Source: Aeromicrobium sp. IC_218
GTDB lineage: Bacteria > Actinomycetota > Actinomycetes > Propionibacteriales > Nocardioidaceae
Reading direction: 5' to 3'
Length of the DNA stretch: 64,000 nucleotides
NCBI RefSeq assembly: GCF_004336805.1
Contig: NZ_SJXM01000015.1
Span: 1-64,000 of the forward strand
Part shown: positions 9,103-19,959 of the stretch, piece by piece
Numbering within the stretch: position 1 is the stretch's first letter
Layout: every line of letters starts with the position of its first letter
Program-made: the position numbers and the translations under genes
Notes under the pieces: model-generated
The model's database searches: none
What the model saw: only the letters and a program-made list of their open reading frames with translations
Told to the model about the DNA's origin: nothing

Positions 9103-9543
9103 TCACACCTCGGTGGTGCTGCCTCCGGCGGCTTCGATCTTGTCCTTGGCCGAGGCCGAGAACTTGTGCGCGGTGACCTGGACCTTGACGGTCAGGTCGC
9201 CCTGGCCGAGCACCTTGACCTTGTGGCCCTTGCGCACGGCGCCCGCACCCACGAGGGCGTCGACGTCGATCGCGCCGCCCTCGGGGAAGAGCTCGGAGAT
9301 GCGGTCCAGGTTCACGACCTGGTACTCCTCGCGGAAGGGGTTCTTGAAGCCCTTCAGCTTGGGGAGACGCATGTGGATCGGGACCTGGCCGCCCTCGAAG
9401 CCGACCGGCACCTGGTAGCGGGCACCGGTGCCCTTGGTGCCACGGCCGGCGGTCTTGCCCTTGGAGCCTTCACCGCGACCCACACGGGTCTTCGCGGTCT
9501 TGGCGCCGGGGGCAGGACGCAGGTGGTGAAGCTTGAGCGTCAT
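9103..9543 (-). CDS. rplO: 50S ribosomal protein L15
   Basis: Large-subunit assembly protein of 146 residues. It opens with [15 protein letters not shown] and has the Gly/Lys/Arg-rich [19 protein letters not shown] segment that enters 23S rRNA. It is the last gene of the S10-spc unit, one base after the rpmD stop, and is followed by a terminator. Confidence 0.97.
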   Translation of the reverse strand: MTLKLHHLRPAPGAKTAKTRVGRGEGSKGKTAGRGTKGTGARYQVPVGFEGGQVPIHMRLPKLKGFKNPFREEYQVVNLDRISELFPEGGAIDVDALVGAGAVRKGHKVKVLGQGDLTVKVQVTAHKFSASAKDKIEAAGGSTTEV

Positions 9544-9544
9544 G

Positions 9545-9726
9545 TCAGTCGACCTCCTCGACGGTGACGAGGTGCGGGATGGTGTTGATCATCCCGCGGA
9601 TCTCGGGGCGGTCCTCGACGACGCTGATGTCGCCGATGCGCTTGAGGCCCAGCGAACGCAGCGTGTGGCGCTGGTTCTGCTGGCGACCGATGCCCGACTT
9701 GACCTGGGTGACCTGCAGCTTGGTCA

Positions 9727-9727
<1 letters not shown>
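9545..9727 (-). CDS. rpmD: 50S ribosomal protein L30
   Basis: 60-residue protein, full length for bacterial L30 ([12 protein letters not shown] start, [12 protein letters not shown] core). Its ATG shares one base with the rpsE stop, so translation is coupled. Order rpsE-rpmD-rplO is standard. Confidence 0.97.
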
Positions 9728-10329
<602 letters not shown>

Positions 10330-10369
10330 GAGGCACTCCTCTTGTCAGTCATGTTCGTGCAGCCGGTCA

Positions 10370-10753
10370 TCAGAACGTCAGCCCCTTCTCGCGCGCGCCG
10401 TCAGCCAGCGCGGCGACACGGCCGGCGTACTTGTTGCCGGCGCGGTCGAAGACGACCGTGTCGATGCCGGCGGCCTTCGCACGGTCGGCGACGAGCTCGC
10501 CGACCTTGCGCGCCTTGGCGGACTTGTCGCCCTCGAACGAACGCAGGTCCGACTCCATCGTCGAGGCCGACGCGAGCGTGCGGCCCTCCAGGTCGTTGAC
10601 GACCTGAGCGACGATGTGCTTGCTCGAGCGGGTGACGACCAGGCGCGGACGCTCGGCCGAGCCGCTGAGCTTCTTGCGGCCGCGGATCTGACGACGCAGG
10701 CGCGACGCGGTGCGGCCCTTGACGGTCTTGTTGTGCTTGATGGAGATCGCCAT
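10370..10753 (-). CDS. rplR: 50S ribosomal protein L18
   Basis: 5S rRNA-binding protein of 127 residues, with [14 protein letters not shown] and [18 protein letters not shown] near the N terminus and [24 protein letters not shown] at the C terminus. It starts 2 bp after the rplF stop. Confidence 0.97.
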   Translation of the reverse strand: MAISIKHNKTVKGRTASRLRRQIRGRKKLSGSAERPRLVVTRSSKHIVAQVVNDLEGRTLASASTMESDLRSFEGDKSAKARKVGELVADRAKAAGIDTVVFDRAGNKYAGRVAALADGAREKGLTF

Positions 10754-10755
10754 GG

Positions 10756-11298
10756 TTACTTACCAGCCTTTCCGGCCTTGCGCAGGACACGCTCGCCGGC
10801 GTACCGGACACCCTTGCCCTTGTACGGCTCGGGCTTGCGCAGCTTGCGGATGTTCGCCGCGACCTCGCCGACCTTCTGCTTGTCGATGCCGAGGACCGCG
10901 AACTTCGTGGCCGACTCGACGGTGAAGGTGATGCCCTCGGGCGCCTCGATCGGGACCGAGTGGCTGAAACCGAGGTTCAGCTCGATCGCGGACGGGCCCT
11001 TGGCCAGCACGCGGTAGCCGACGCCGACGATCTCGAGCTTCTTCTCGTAGCCGTCGGTGACGCCCACGATCATGTTGTTGACGAGGGTGCGCGACAGGCC
11101 GTGGAGGGCCTTGCTACGACGCTCGTCGTTCGGGCGCTCGACGAGCAGCGATCCGTCCTCGCTCTTGGCGACGGTGATCGGCTCGGCGACCGAGTGCGAG
11201 AGCTCGCCCTTCGGACCCTTGACGGTGACGTCCTGGCCGTCGATCGTCACGGTGACGTTCGCGGGCACGGGAACGGGGATCTTGCCAATGCGCGACAT
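10756..11298 (-). CDS. rplF: 50S ribosomal protein L6
   Basis: 180-residue protein at the factor-binding site of the large subunit. It contains two L6 repeats, the opening [12 protein letters not shown] and the C-terminal signature [15 protein letters not shown]. It is followed by rplR and preceded by rpsH with a 13-bp gap. Confidence 0.97.
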   Translation of the reverse strand: MSRIGKIPVPVPANVTVTIDGQDVTVKGPKGELSHSVAEPITVAKSEDGSLLVERPNDERRSKALHGLSRTLVNNMIVGVTDGYEKKLEIVGVGYRVLAKGPSAIELNLGFSHSVPIEAPEGITFTVESATKFAVLGIDKQKVGEVAANIRKLRKPEPYKGKGVRYAGERVLRKAGKAGK

Positions 11299-11311
11299 GA
11301 AACGTCCCCTC

Positions 11312-11719
11312 TCACCAGACGTAGGCGAGGACTTCTCCGCCTACACCCTTGCTGTTGGCCTCACGGTCGGTGAGCAGTCCCTGGGACGTGGAGATGATCG
11401 CCACGCCGAGACCGCCCAGGACCTTGGGCAGGTTGTTGGACTTCGCGTACACGCGCAGGCCCGGCTTGCTGATGCGGCGGATGCCGGCGATCGAGCGCTC
11501 GCGGTGCTTGCCGTACTTCAGCGTGATGGTGAGCGACTTGCCCACCTCGCCCTCGCTGGGCTCCTTCACCGAGAAGTCGGTGATGTAGCCCTCGCGCTTC
11601 AGGATCTCGGCGACGCCGGCCTTCAGCTTCGAGAACGGCATGGTCACGGAGTCGTGGTACGCCTGGTTGCCGTTGCGCACACGCGTGAGCATGTCCGCGA
11701 TCGGGTCCGTCATTGTCAT
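11312..11719 (-). CDS. rpsH: 30S ribosomal protein S8
   Basis: 16S rRNA-binding assembly protein of 135 residues starting [16 protein letters not shown]. The upstream of two closely spaced ATGs is chosen because actinobacterial S8 usually begins MTMTDP. The C-terminal [22 protein letters not shown] is diagnostic. S8 is the known feedback regulator of the spc operon in E. coli; control here is not evident. An 89-bp gap separates it from rpsN. Confidence 0.97.
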   Translation of the reverse strand: MTMTDPIADMLTRVRNGNQAYHDSVTMPFSKLKAGVAEILKREGYITDFSVKEPSEGEVGKSLTITLKYGKHRERSIAGIRRISKPGLRVYAKSNNLPKVLGGLGVAIISTSQGLLTDREANSKGVGGEVLAYVW

Positions 11720-11808
11720 TGCTGTGTTTCCGTTCCTGCCGCGGTTTCACATCCCGTCCCAGCCGCCGGAGCGGACGGTGTGGGAGGACCTACGGCATCA
11801 GAGGTGAA

Positions 11809-11994
11809 TTACCAGGAGCTCTTGGTGATGCCCGGGAGCTCGCCGCGGTGCGCCATCTCGCGAAGGCAGATGCGGCAGAGGCCGAACTTGCGGAAGACCG
11901 CACGCGGACGACCGCAGCGCTGGCAGCGGGTGTACTCGCGCACCGCGAACTTCTGCTTGCGGGCCTGCTTGACCCGGAGGGCAGTCTTCGCCAT
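11809..11994 (-). CDS. rpsN: 30S ribosomal protein S14, zinc-binding type
   Basis: 61-residue short S14 (type Z). It has the zinc ribbon cysteines C24-x2-C27 (YTRCQRCGR) and C40-x2-C43 (GLCRICLRE). Many actinobacteria also keep a cysteine-free paralogue used under zinc limitation. None is in this window. It starts one base after the rplE stop. Confidence 0.97.
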   Translation of the reverse strand: MAKTALRVKQARKQKFAVREYTRCQRCGRPRAVFRKFGLCRICLREMAHRGELPGITKSSW

Positions 11995-11995
11995 G

Positions 11996-12556
11996 TCAGT
12001 TCTCCTTGTAGGGGAAGCCGAGGAGCTTGAGGAGCGCGCGCCCCTCCTCGTCGGTGGTCGCCGTCGTGACGATGGTGATGTCCATGCCGCGCTGACGATC
12101 GACCTTGTCCTGATCGATCTCGTGGAACATGACCTGCTCCGTGAGACCGAACGTGTAGTTGCCCCGGCCGTCGAACTGCTTCGGCGACAGGCCGCGGAAG
12201 TCGCGGATGCGCGGGAGCGCCAGCGTCAGCAGGCGGTCCAGGAACTCCCACATGCGGTCGCCGCGCAGCGTGACGTGCGCGCCGATCGGCATGCCCTCGC
12301 GCAGCTTGAACTGCGCGATGGACTTGCGGGCCTTGGTGACCTGCGGCTTCTGGCCGGTGATCGCGGTGAGGTCGCGCACGGCGCCCTCGATCAGCTTGCC
12401 GTCCTTGGCCGCGTCGCCGACACCCATGTTGACGACGATCTTGGTCAGGCCGGGGACCTGCATGACGTTCTTGATCTCGAGCTGGTCACGCAGCGCGGGG
12501 AGGATCTCCTCGCGGTAGCGGGCCTTGAGACGAGGGATCTCGGTCGTGGTCGCCAT
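11996..12556 (-). CDS. rplE: 50S ribosomal protein L5
   Basis: 5S rRNA-binding protein of 186 residues. Visible signatures are [39 protein letters not shown] and [23 protein letters not shown]. It follows rplX with a 2-bp gap. Confidence 0.97.
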   Translation of the reverse strand: MATTTEIPRLKARYREEILPALRDQLEIKNVMQVPGLTKIVVNMGVGDAAKDGKLIEGAVRDLTAITGQKPQVTKARKSIAQFKLREGMPIGAHVTLRGDRMWEFLDRLLTLALPRIRDFRGLSPKQFDGRGNYTFGLTEQVMFHEIDQDKVDRQRGMDITIVTTATTDEEGRALLKLLGFPYKEN

Positions 12557-12558
12557 GC

Positions 12559-12921
12559 TCAGATCTCCTTTCCGGTCTTCTTGGCGATGCGCACGGAGCG
12601 CTGGGCCTCGTACGTGGAGCCGTCGGGGCGACGCTTGGTGACGTCGTCGCGGCGGTAGCCGACGCGCGACGTCGTCTTGCCGTCGTCGCCGTCGACCAGC
12701 AGCTGCACGTTCGAGACGTGGATCGACGCCTCGGCGGTGATGATGCCGCCCGTGGTGCCGGCGCCGGGCTGGCCGGCCTTGGTGTGCTTCTTGACGCGGT
12801 TGACGCCCTCGACGACGACGCGCTGCGCGTCGGTCAGGACCTCGATGACCTTGCCCTCGACACCCTTGTCCTTGCCGGCGATGACCTTGACCTGGTCACC
12901 CTTCTTGATGGACAGAGCCAT
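12559..12921 (-). CDS. rplX: 50S ribosomal protein L24
   Basis: Assembly-initiator protein of 120 residues. The start is ATG at 12921 ([11 protein letters not shown]), one base after the rplN stop. A longer in-frame extension to 12981 runs back into rplN and is rejected. The KOW motif is [20 protein letters not shown]. Confidence 0.96.
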   Translation of the reverse strand: MALSIKKGDQVKVIAGKDKGVEGKVIEVLTDAQRVVVEGVNRVKKHTKAGQPGAGTTGGIITAEASIHVSNVQLLVDGDDGKTTSRVGYRRDDVTKRRPDGSTYEAQRSVRIAKKTGKEI

Positions 12922-12922
12922 C

Positions 12923-13291
12923 TCAGAGCACCTCCGGAGCGAGCGAGATGATGCGCATGAACTTCTTGTCGCGAAGCTCACGGCCGACCGGGCCGAAGAT
13001 GCGCGTGCCGCGCGGGTCTCCGTCGGCCTTCAGGATGACGGCCGCGTTCTCGTCGAACTTGATGTAGGAACCGTCGGGACGACGGCGCTCCTTCACGGTC
13101 CGGACGATGACGGCCTTGACGACATCACCCTTCTTGACGTTTCCGCCGGGGATGGCGTCCTTGACGGTGGCGACGATCGTGTCACCGATGCCGGCGTAGC
13201 GCCGGCCGGAGCCGCCGAGCACACGGATGCAGAGGATCTCCTTCGCACCGGTGTTGTCGGCGACCTTGAGTCGCGACTCCTGCTGAATCAT
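12923..13291 (-). CDS. rplN: 50S ribosomal protein L14
   Basis: 122 residues, with family signatures [19 protein letters not shown] and [20 protein letters not shown]. It sits at the subunit interface. First gene of the classical spc section, 10 bp after rpsQ, with no separate promoter evident. Confidence 0.97.
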   Translation of the reverse strand: MIQQESRLKVADNTGAKEILCIRVLGGSGRRYAGIGDTIVATVKDAIPGGNVKKGDVVKAVIVRTVKERRRPDGSYIKFDENAAVILKADGDPRGTRIFGPVGRELRDKKFMRIISLAPEVL

Positions 13292-13301
13292 CGATCGTCT
13301 C

Positions 13302-13586
13302 CTACTTGGCCTTCTCGAGGACCTCGACGACGCGCCAGCGCTTGGTCGCCGACAGCGGTCGCGTCTCCATGATGCGGACGCGGTCGCCGACGCCGGCGGC
13401 GTTGGTCTCGTCGTGGGCCTTGAGCTTGGTGTTACGGCGCTGGACCTTGCCGTAGAGGGCGTGCTTGACGTGGTCCTCGACGTTCACGACGACGGTCTTG
13501 TCCATCTTGTCGCTGACGACCAGGCCCTCACGGACCTTGCGGGCGCTCCGCTCGTTCACGGCATCTTCCTTCTTGTTCGCGCTCAT
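13302..13586 (-). CDS. rpsQ: 30S ribosomal protein S17
   Basis: 16S rRNA-binding protein of 94 residues from ATG 13586, which overlaps the rpmC stop (ATGA). Core motifs are [11 protein letters not shown] and [22 protein letters not shown]. The N-terminal [17 protein letters not shown] is a short charged extension common in actinobacteria. Confidence 0.96.
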   Translation of the reverse strand: MSANKKEDAVNERSARKVREGLVVSDKMDKTVVVNVEDHVKHALYGKVQRRNTKLKAHDETNAAGVGDRVRIMETRPLSATKRWRVVEVLEKAK

Positions 13587-13816
13587 GCCGAGACCTCGTT
13601 GTCCTCGACGATGCCCAGCTCGCGCTCGCGCAGGACCGTGTAGATCCGGGCGATGTCCTTGCGGACGGTGCGCAGGCGGGCGTTGTTCTCGAGCTGACCG
13701 GTCGCGTTCTGGAAGCGGAGGTTGAACAGCTCCTCCTTCGCCTCGCGCAGCTTCTCGGCCAGGTCGTCGGCCGACAGGCCACGCAGGTCGGCGGCGGTGG
13801 TGGCGTTCGCCATCAC
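13583..13816 (-). CDS. rpmC: 50S ribosomal protein L29
   Basis: 77-residue helical hairpin protein at the exit tunnel, a docking site for SRP and trigger factor in the family. It contains [20 protein letters not shown] and [16 protein letters not shown]. The start overlaps the rplP stop by 4 bp. Confidence 0.96.
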   Translation of the reverse strand: MMANATTAADLRGLSADDLAEKLREAKEELFNLRFQNATGQLENNARLRTVRKDIARIYTVLRERELGIVEDNEVSA

Positions 13817-14229
13817 TGATCACCCTCTCGCGTGATGAATCGGGCCTTCATGGGCAGCTTGTGGATCGCGCGGCGCATCGCCTCGCGGGCCACGTCCTCC
13901 GGGACGCCGGACAGCTCGAACATGACGCGTCCGGGCTTGACGTTGGCGACCCACCACTCGGGCGAGCCCTTGCCCGAGCCCATGCGGGTCTCGGCGGGCT
14001 TCTTGGTCAGGGGACGGTCGGGGTAGATGTTGATCCACACCTTGCCGCCACGCTTGATGTGACGCGTCATGGCGATACGAGCGGACTCGATCTGTCGGTT
14101 GGTCACGTAGTGACCCTCGACGGCCTGGATGCCGTACTCGCCGAACGCCAGCTGCGTGCCACCCTTGGCCATTCCACGGCGCTTCGGGTGGTGCTGCTTG
14201 CGGTACTTGACCCTGCGGGGAATCAGCAT
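13813..14229 (-). CDS. rplP: 50S ribosomal protein L16
   Basis: 138-residue protein lining the A-site region. It opens [14 protein letters not shown] and carries [20 protein letters not shown]. The ATG shares one base with the rpsC stop (TGATG), coupling translation. Confidence 0.97.
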   Translation of the reverse strand: MLIPRRVKYRKQHHPKRRGMAKGGTQLAFGEYGIQAVEGHYVTNRQIESARIAMTRHIKRGGKVWINIYPDRPLTKKPAETRMGSGKGSPEWWVANVKPGRVMFELSGVPEDVAREAMRRAIHKLPMKARFITREGDQ

Positions 14230-15020
14230 CAGCTGGCCTCTCCACTCGGCGCCGCAGCGGCCTCGGCCGCGGGCGCAGCCTCGGTGGCCTGCGCGTCGCG
14301 AGCGGGACGCTCGGGACGACGACCACCACGGGCGGGACGGCGACCACCGGGGGCCGCGGCGCGCTTGGCGGCCTCGGCCTCGCGCTCGGCGCGGGTGCCG
14401 GCGACCTCGCCCTTGTAGATCCAGACCTTCACGCCGATGCGGCCGAAGGTCGTCTTGGCCTCGTAGAAGCCGTAGTCGACGTCCGCACGCAGGGTGTGCA
14501 GCGGCACGCGTCCCTCGCGGTAGAACTCCGAGCGGCTCATCTCGGCGCCGCCGAGACGGCCCGAGCACTGGATGCGGATGCCCTTGGCGCCCGAGCGCAT
14601 GGTCGACTGCATCGCCTTGCGCATGGCGCGACGGAACTGCACACGACCGGAGAGCTGCTCGGCGACGCCCTGGGCGACCAGCTGCGCGTCCATCTCCGAG
14701 TTCTTGACCTCGAGGATGTTCAGCTGCACCTGCTTGCCGGTGAGCTTCTCCAGGTCGCCGCGGATGCGGTCGGCCTCGGCGCCACGGCGGCCGATGACGA
14801 TGCCCGGACGCGCGGTGTGGATGTCGACGCGGACACGCTCACGCGTGCGCTCGATCTCCACGCGGCTGATGCCGGCGCGATCCATGCCCTTGGTCAGCAG
14901 CTTGCGGATCTTGACGTCCTCGCCGACGTAGCTGCTGTACAGCTTGTCCGCGTACCAGCGGCTCTTGTGGTCGGTCGAGATGCCCAGTCGGAAGCCGTGC
15001 GGGTTGATCTTCTGTCCCAC
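14229..15020 (-). CDS. rpsC: 30S ribosomal protein S3
   Basis: 263 residues from GTG 15020 (start [14 protein letters not shown]), which shares one base with the rplV stop (TAGTG). The KH domain [19 protein letters not shown] and the mRNA-entry region are present. From about residue 215 there is an Ala/Arg/Pro-rich tail ([18 protein letters not shown]) common in high-GC actinobacteria. Confidence 0.96.
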   Translation of the reverse strand: MGQKINPHGFRLGISTDHKSRWYADKLYSSYVGEDVKIRKLLTKGMDRAGISRVEIERTRERVRVDIHTARPGIVIGRRGAEADRIRGDLEKLTGKQVQLNILEVKNSEMDAQLVAQGVAEQLSGRVQFRRAMRKAMQSTMRSGAKGIRIQCSGRLGGAEMSRSEFYREGRVPLHTLRADVDYGFYEAKTTFGRIGVKVWIYKGEVAGTRAEREAEAAKRAAAPGGRRPARGGRRPERPARDAQATEAAPAAEAAAAPSGEAS

Positions 15021-15442
15021 TAGCGGTTCCCACCCTTCTTGTTCGTGTCGTCCGCAGGCTGCACGACCACGGTGATGTGGCTGGTGCGCTTGAGGATGCG
15101 GTTGGCAGCGCCCTTGGCGCGCGGCCGCCAACGCTTCATGGTCGGGCCCTCGTCGACGAGGACCTTGCTCACGACGAGGTTGGCGCGGTCGAGCTCCTCG
15201 GTGCTGGTCGCGTTGGCCACGGCCGACGCGACGAGCTTGTAGAAGACCTCGGAGGCGGCCTGCGGCGCGAACTGCAGGGTCGCCAGGGCGCTGTCGACGT
15301 CGGCGCCGCGCACGAGCGCGGCCACACGGCGGGCCTTCTGCGGGGTGACGCGCACGAAGCGCGCGACCGCGAAGGAGCCGGCCTCGTCACCGAGGAGGCT
15401 GTCCCGACGGGCGCTGGAGTTCTGACGGGTCGCGGCGGTCAT
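15020..15442 (-). CDS. rplV: 50S ribosomal protein L22
   Basis: Exit-tunnel protein of 140 residues. The family normally begins near ARYVRVSPRKARRV. Here the equivalent [15 protein letters not shown] starts at about residue 26, so there is an N-terminal extension of roughly 20 residues. The ATG at 15442 overlaps the rpsS stop by 4 bp, which supports the long form. The C-terminal [13 protein letters not shown] is conserved. Confidence 0.94.
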   Translation of the reverse strand: MTAATRQNSSARRDSLLGDEAGSFAVARFVRVTPQKARRVAALVRGADVDSALATLQFAPQAASEVFYKLVASAVANATSTEELDRANLVVSKVLVDEGPTMKRWRPRAKGAANRILKRTSHITVVVQPADDTNKKGGNR

Positions 15443-15720
15443 CGGCGCTTCGCCTTCCGGTCGTCCTTCTCGTGGCCACGGAAGGTGCGCGTGGGCGCGA
15501 ACTCTCCGAGCTTGTGGCCGACCATCGAGTCGGTGACGAAGACCGGGACGTGCTTCCGGCCGTCGTGCACGGCGATCGTGTGTCCGATGAAGGACGGCAG
15601 GATCATCGAGCGGCGCGACCAGGTCTTGATCACCTGGTGGGTTCCGGCCTCGTTCTGAGCGTCCACCTTCTTCTCGAGGTGGCCGTCGATGAACGGGCCC
15701 TTCTTCAAACTACGCGGCAT
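15439..15720 (-). CDS. rpsS: 30S ribosomal protein S19
   Basis: 93 residues, canonical opening [15 protein letters not shown] and the signature [20 protein letters not shown]. It lies in the 30S head beside S13. It follows rplB with a 14-bp gap. Confidence 0.97.
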   Translation of the reverse strand: MPRSLKKGPFIDGHLEKKVDAQNEAGTHQVIKTWSRRSMILPSFIGHTIAVHDGRKHVPVFVTDSMVGHKLGEFAPTRTFRGHEKDDRKAKRR

Positions 15721-15734
15721 GGGTCAGTCCTTCC

Positions 15735-16565
<831 letters not shown>

Positions 16566-16586
16566 GGAAAATCAGTCCTCGTCGTC

Positions 16587-16892
16587 TCAGGCGCTCGGCG
16601 CCGAGAAGATGTCGATGGTCTGGCCGGCCGCGACCGAGACGATGGCGCGCTTGGTGTCCTTGCGCTTGCCCTCGCCGGTGCGGGTACGACGGACCTTGCC
16701 CACGCGGTTGAGCGTGTTCACGGCCGTGACCTTGACGCCGAAGATGTTCTCCACGGCGATCTTGATCTCGGTCTTGTTCGCGTCCGGGTGCACCTCGAAG
16801 GTGTACTTGTTGTCCTCGATCAGACGGTAGGTCTTCTCGCTGACGACCGGGGCGAGCAGGACGTCACGGTGGTCCTTGCGCTGCGTGGTCAC
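16587..16892 (-). CDS. rplW: 50S ribosomal protein L23
   Basis: 101-residue exit-tunnel rim protein ([33 protein letters not shown]). The GTG start overlaps the rplD stop as GTGA. Confidence 0.96.
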   Translation of the reverse strand: MTTQRKDHRDVLLAPVVSEKTYRLIEDNKYTFEVHPDANKTEIKIAVENIFGVKVTAVNTLNRVGKVRRTRTGEGKRKDTKRAIVSVAAGQTIDIFSAPSA

Positions 16893-17833
16893 TTGCTACC
16901 TCCTGCGGTGAAGCCCGCGGCCTGGGCCGTCTCGGCGGAGTCGAACCACACCTCGGCCTCGGCGTCGGCGTAGCCGGCGTCGTCCGCGGTGTAGTAGGAG
17001 CCGGCAGCACCCTTGACCTCGTGACCCTTGGGCGCGTTGCCGCTCTTGAGCGGCGCCTTCGAGCCCGGGCCGTACGGCTGGGTCTTGGTCGCACCCTCGG
17101 TGGCGGCCTCGGCCGGAGCCTCGGTCGTCTCGGCCTTGGGAGCGGCGGCCTTCTTGGGCGCGGCCTTCTTCGGGGCGGCGGCCGGAGCCGGGGCCTCGGT
17201 GACGGCGGCGCTCAGCTTGACCGTCTCGACACCCTCGGCCGAGCGAGCGGCGACGAAGGCGTCGAACGCGGCCTGCGTGAAGACCACGTCGTCGCTGCGG
17301 ACGACGTCGTAGGTGTTGAGCTGGTCGTAGCTGATCAGCCAGACCTGCTTGGCGTTGCGCAGGCTCTTGATCGTCAGCTCGTCGTTGCGGTCGATGACCA
17401 CGAGGACGCGCGGACGGGTCGAGATGGCGAGCAGCGCCTCGACGGCGGCCTTGGTCGACGGGTTGTCACCCGTGACCAGGCTGTCGACGACGTGCAGGCG
17501 ACCCGAGCGGGCCCGGTCCGAGAGGGCACCGCGCAGGGCGGCGGCCTTCATCTTCTTGGGCGTGCGCTGGTCGTAGCTGCGCGGCGTCGGGCCGTGCACC
17601 ACGCCACCACCGGTGTACTGGGGAGCGCGGATCGAGCCCTGACGGGCGCGGCCGGTGCCCTTCTGGCGGTACGGCTTCTTGCCACCACCGCGGACCTCGC
17701 CGCGGCTCTTGGTGTCGTGCGTGCCCTGACGGGCGGCAGCGAGCTGCGCGGTGACGACCTGGTGGATGAGCGGGACGTTCGTCTGCGCACCGAACAGGTC
17801 GACGGGCAGGTCGACGTCGACGGTCTTCGCCAT
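16889..17833 (-). CDS. rplD: 50S ribosomal protein L4 with C-terminal extra domain
   Basis: Exit-tunnel and assembly protein; in E. coli L4 also represses its own operon. It has 314 residues from ATG 17833, 4 bp after the rplC stop, against about 205-225 in most bacteria. Residues 1-208 are ordinary L4, with the tunnel loop [20 protein letters not shown] at about 53-72. Residues 209-255 are an Ala/Pro/Lys linker with repeats of APKK. Residues about 262-308 form a compact segment ([12 protein letters not shown], then [16 protein letters not shown]) whose end resembles the short sunset-type motif found at ends of other actinobacterial secreted or ribosomal proteins. That domain assignment is from memory of the pattern, not a search. 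Confidence 0.93.
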   Translation of the reverse strand: MAKTVDVDLPVDLFGAQTNVPLIHQVVTAQLAAARQGTHDTKSRGEVRGGGKKPYRQKGTGRARQGSIRAPQYTGGGVVHGPTPRSYDQRTPKKMKAAALRGALSDRARSGRLHVVDSLVTGDNPSTKAAVEALLAISTRPRVLVVIDRNDELTIKSLRNAKQVWLISYDQLNTYDVVRSDDVVFTQAAFDAFVAARSAEGVETVKLSAAVTEAPAPAAAPKKAAPKKAAAPKAETTEAPAEAATEGATKTQPYGPGSKAPLKSGNAPKGHEVKGAAGSYYTADDAGYADAEAEVWFDSAETAQAAGFTAGGSK

Positions 17834-17837
17834 GGCG

Positions 17838-18494
17838 TCAGGCTCCCTTCGCGGCGTTGCGGATGACGACGAGCTGGCCCTTGGGACCGGGCACGGCGCC
17901 CTTGACGAGGATGAGGCCCTTCTCGACGTCGACCGCGTGAACCTTGAGGTTCTGCGTGGTGACGGTGTCGGTGCCCATGTGGCCGGCCATGCGCAGGCCC
18001 TTGAAGACGCGACCCGGGGTGGCGCAGCCACCGATCGAGCCCGGCTTGCGGTGGTTGCGGTGCGCGCCGTGCGAGGCGCCCACGCCGGCGAAGCCGTGAC
18101 GCTTCATGACGCCGGCGAAGCCCTTGCCCTTGCTGGTGCCGGTGACGTCGACGACGTCGCCCGCGGCGAAGATCTCCGGGGAGACCTCCTGGCCCAGCGT
18201 GTAGTCGGCGATCAGCTCGGTGCGGATCTCGACGACGTGGCGGCGGGGGGTCACACCGGCCTTGGCGAAGTGGCCGGACTCCGGCTTGTTCACCTTGCGG
18301 CCGGCGATCTCGCCGAAGCCGATCTGGACGGCGGTGTAGCCGTCGGTCTCCTGCGTGCGGATCTGCGTGACGACGTTGGTGTCGGCAGCGATCACGGTCA
18401 CGGGGATGACGCGGTTGTCGGCGTCCCAGACCTGGGTCATGCCGAGCTTGCGGCCGAGGAGGCCGCGCGCGTTCGCGGTGGAAGTCGTGCTCAT
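17838..18494 (-). CDS. rplC: 50S ribosomal protein L3
   Basis: 218-residue early assembly protein reaching the peptidyl-transferase centre. It contains [13 protein letters not shown] near the start and [30 protein letters not shown], the glutamine/asparagine loop region. It is separated from rpsJ by 14 bp. Confidence 0.97.
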   Translation of the reverse strand: MSTTSTANARGLLGRKLGMTQVWDADNRVIPVTVIAADTNVVTQIRTQETDGYTAVQIGFGEIAGRKVNKPESGHFAKAGVTPRRHVVEIRTELIADYTLGQEVSPEIFAAGDVVDVTGTSKGKGFAGVMKRHGFAGVGASHGAHRNHRKPGSIGGCATPGRVFKGLRMAGHMGTDTVTTQNLKVHAVDVEKGLILVKGAVPGPKGQLVVIRNAAKGA

Positions 18495-18508
18495 AGGTCG
18501 TCTACCCC

Positions 18509-18817
18509 TCAGAGCTTGATCTCGATGTCGACGCCGGCAGGCAGGTCGAGTCGCATGAGCGAGTCGACGGTCTTGGGCGTCGGGTCGATGATGTCGATGA
18601 GCCGCTTGTGCGTACGCATCTCGAAGTGCTCGCGGCTGTCCTTGTACTTGTGGGGCGAACGGATCACGCAGAACACGTTCTTCTCGGTCGGCAACGGCAC
18701 CGGCCCGGCCACCTTCGCACCCGTGCGCGTGACCGTGTCGACGATCTTGCGCGCCGAGGTGTCGATCACCTCGTGGTCGTAGGCCTTGAGCCTGATGCGG
18801 ATCTTCTGTCCCGCCAT
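18509..18817 (-). CDS. rpsJ: 30S ribosomal protein S10 (NusE)
   Basis: 102-residue S10, also the NusE antitermination factor in the family. It contains [20 protein letters not shown] and [20 protein letters not shown]. It is the first gene of the operon, preceded by a leader of about 270 nt. Confidence 0.97.
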   Translation of the reverse strand: MAGQKIRIRLKAYDHEVIDTSARKIVDTVTRTGAKVAGPVPLPTEKNVFCVIRSPHKYKDSREHFEMRTHKRLIDIIDPTPKTVDSLMRLDLPAGVDIEIKL

Positions 18818-19091
18818 GCTCTCAGTTCGTCCTTCTCGTCGTTTACCGCTTGTCGTTCTCGCCCCGGCCGGGGGAGAACGGCTACTCCCCCTCCGACCCC
18901 CGAGGTCGGGCGTGTCGCGGCGCGCAGCGCCATCGATGTGCCGATCTCGAGTTGGTGAGTTGGGCCTGCAGCCCCTCCGAGGAGGTTCCGCGAGCCAGGC
19001 AGGTTCTCAGGTCCGGCGACGTCGCTGACCCCGGCCCCGAGGGGGAGATCCTGCGACGACGCCCCAGCGAACCCACCGGAGCAACCTGACT
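18818..19091 (-). other. Leader of S10 operon
   Basis: No gene is seen here. The minus-strand leader contains GAGGGGGAGTAG...CTCCCCC, a 7-bp G-rich hairpin with a loop of about ten bases (plus strand about 18871-18894), then a purine-rich stretch before rpsJ. It could hold an L4-type or other regulatory structure, but no known family could be assigned by eye. Confidence 0.4.
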
Positions 19092-19121
19092 AGTCTGTCA
19101 GACGATCCCCCGATAGCACAA
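19092..19121 (-). promoter_or_regulatory. Candidate promoter of S10-spc operon
   Basis: TTGTGC (19116-19121) and CAGACT (19092-19097) with an 18-bp spacer on the minus strand. Start of transcription would be near 19085. Match to consensus is partial. Confidence 0.45.
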
Positions 19122-19292
19122 ATCAGGTCCGCGCGGCCTGCGTCACGGCGTCCGTGGCGCGTCGCGGCCCCGGGTGGCACGCTCCCCCGGGCTCGGCCAG
19201 GGTGAACATGACAACTTTCTCATCTGGTGCTCGGGGGCACGCAGGACGAGTCCTGTCCGTCCACCCGGCGCCGCTTCCTCCCAGGAGCCAGC

Positions 19293-19901
19293 TTGCGTCC
19301 CATGCCCCTCGCCGTCCTCGCCGCGGCCGCCGTCCTGACTCTCGCCGCCTGCGGCGGCTCCGACGACTCCGAGTCCGCGGACTCGACCCCGTCGGCCTCG
19401 GCGGAGACCAGCGCGACCCCGGAGCCCGCCGAGACGAGCGGAGCCCCGGCCGCGGAGCAGACGCAGCTGAAGGTCGACGAGACCATCCAGGACGACGCCA
19501 TGGGCGACACGGTGAAGATCACCGGCGTCGTGCGCGACTTCCCGGTGACGTCCAACACCGCCATCGCCGAGGGCGGCGGCGAGTGGGTGCTGGTGCAGAT
19601 CGACGCCACGTCCGGCGAGAAGTACTCCGGCGGGCTGTCGGGCGTGTTCTCGCTGTACACCCCGGACGGCACGCTCGCCGGCGCGAGCACCACGATCGTC
19701 GACGGCGACATGGAGGCCGCGGGGTTCACGCCCTTCGAGGCTCCCGACGCCGGCGAGCAGGGCACGGGCTGGCAGGCGTTCCAGGTGAACACGCGGGCCG
19801 ACGCCTACCAGCTGCAGTACAAGCGCCTGGGCGCGAACGTCATCGGCAGCGACCAGACCATCCCGACGAAGGTCTGGAAGGTCGACCTGCCGACGTCCTG
19901 A
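19293..19901 (+). CDS. Secreted lipoprotein, DUF4352-like
   Basis: Predicted lipid-anchored exported protein of 202 residues; function unknown. The start is TTG at 19293, because AGGAG at 19283-19287 is five bases upstream; ATG 19302 and an upstream ATG at 19227 fit less well. The signal peptide ends in the lipobox LTLAAC, followed by a Ser/Asp/Thr/Pro-rich spacer (to about residue 60). The globular part has GEWVLVQIDATSGEKYSGGLSGVFSLYTPDG and a late GTGWQAFQV, the general layout of Ig-like DUF4352 lipoproteins. It is monocistronic, followed by a strong terminator. Confidence 0.75.
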   Translation: MRPMPLAVLAAAAVLTLAACGGSDDSESADSTPSASAETSATPEPAETSGAPAAEQTQLKVDETIQDDAMGDTVKITGVVRDFPVTSNTAIAEGGGEWVLVQIDATSGEKYSGGLSGVFSLYTPDGTLAGASTTIVDGDMEAAGFTPFEAPDAGEQGTGWQAFQVNTRADAYQLQYKRLGANVIGSDQTIPTKVWKVDLPTS

Positions 19902-19910
19902 GCTTCGCGT

Positions 19911-19944
19911 CGAGGGCCCCGCACCGGAGGGTGCGGGGCCCTCG
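19911..19944. terminator. Bidirectional hairpin terminator
   Basis: A perfect 15-bp stem (CGAGGGCCCCGCACC and complement) with a GGAG loop lies between the convergent lipoprotein and AraC genes. The 12-bp core is identical to the terminator at 47208-47243. Confidence 0.85.
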
Positions 19945-19959
19945 GTACGTCCGGAGGGC

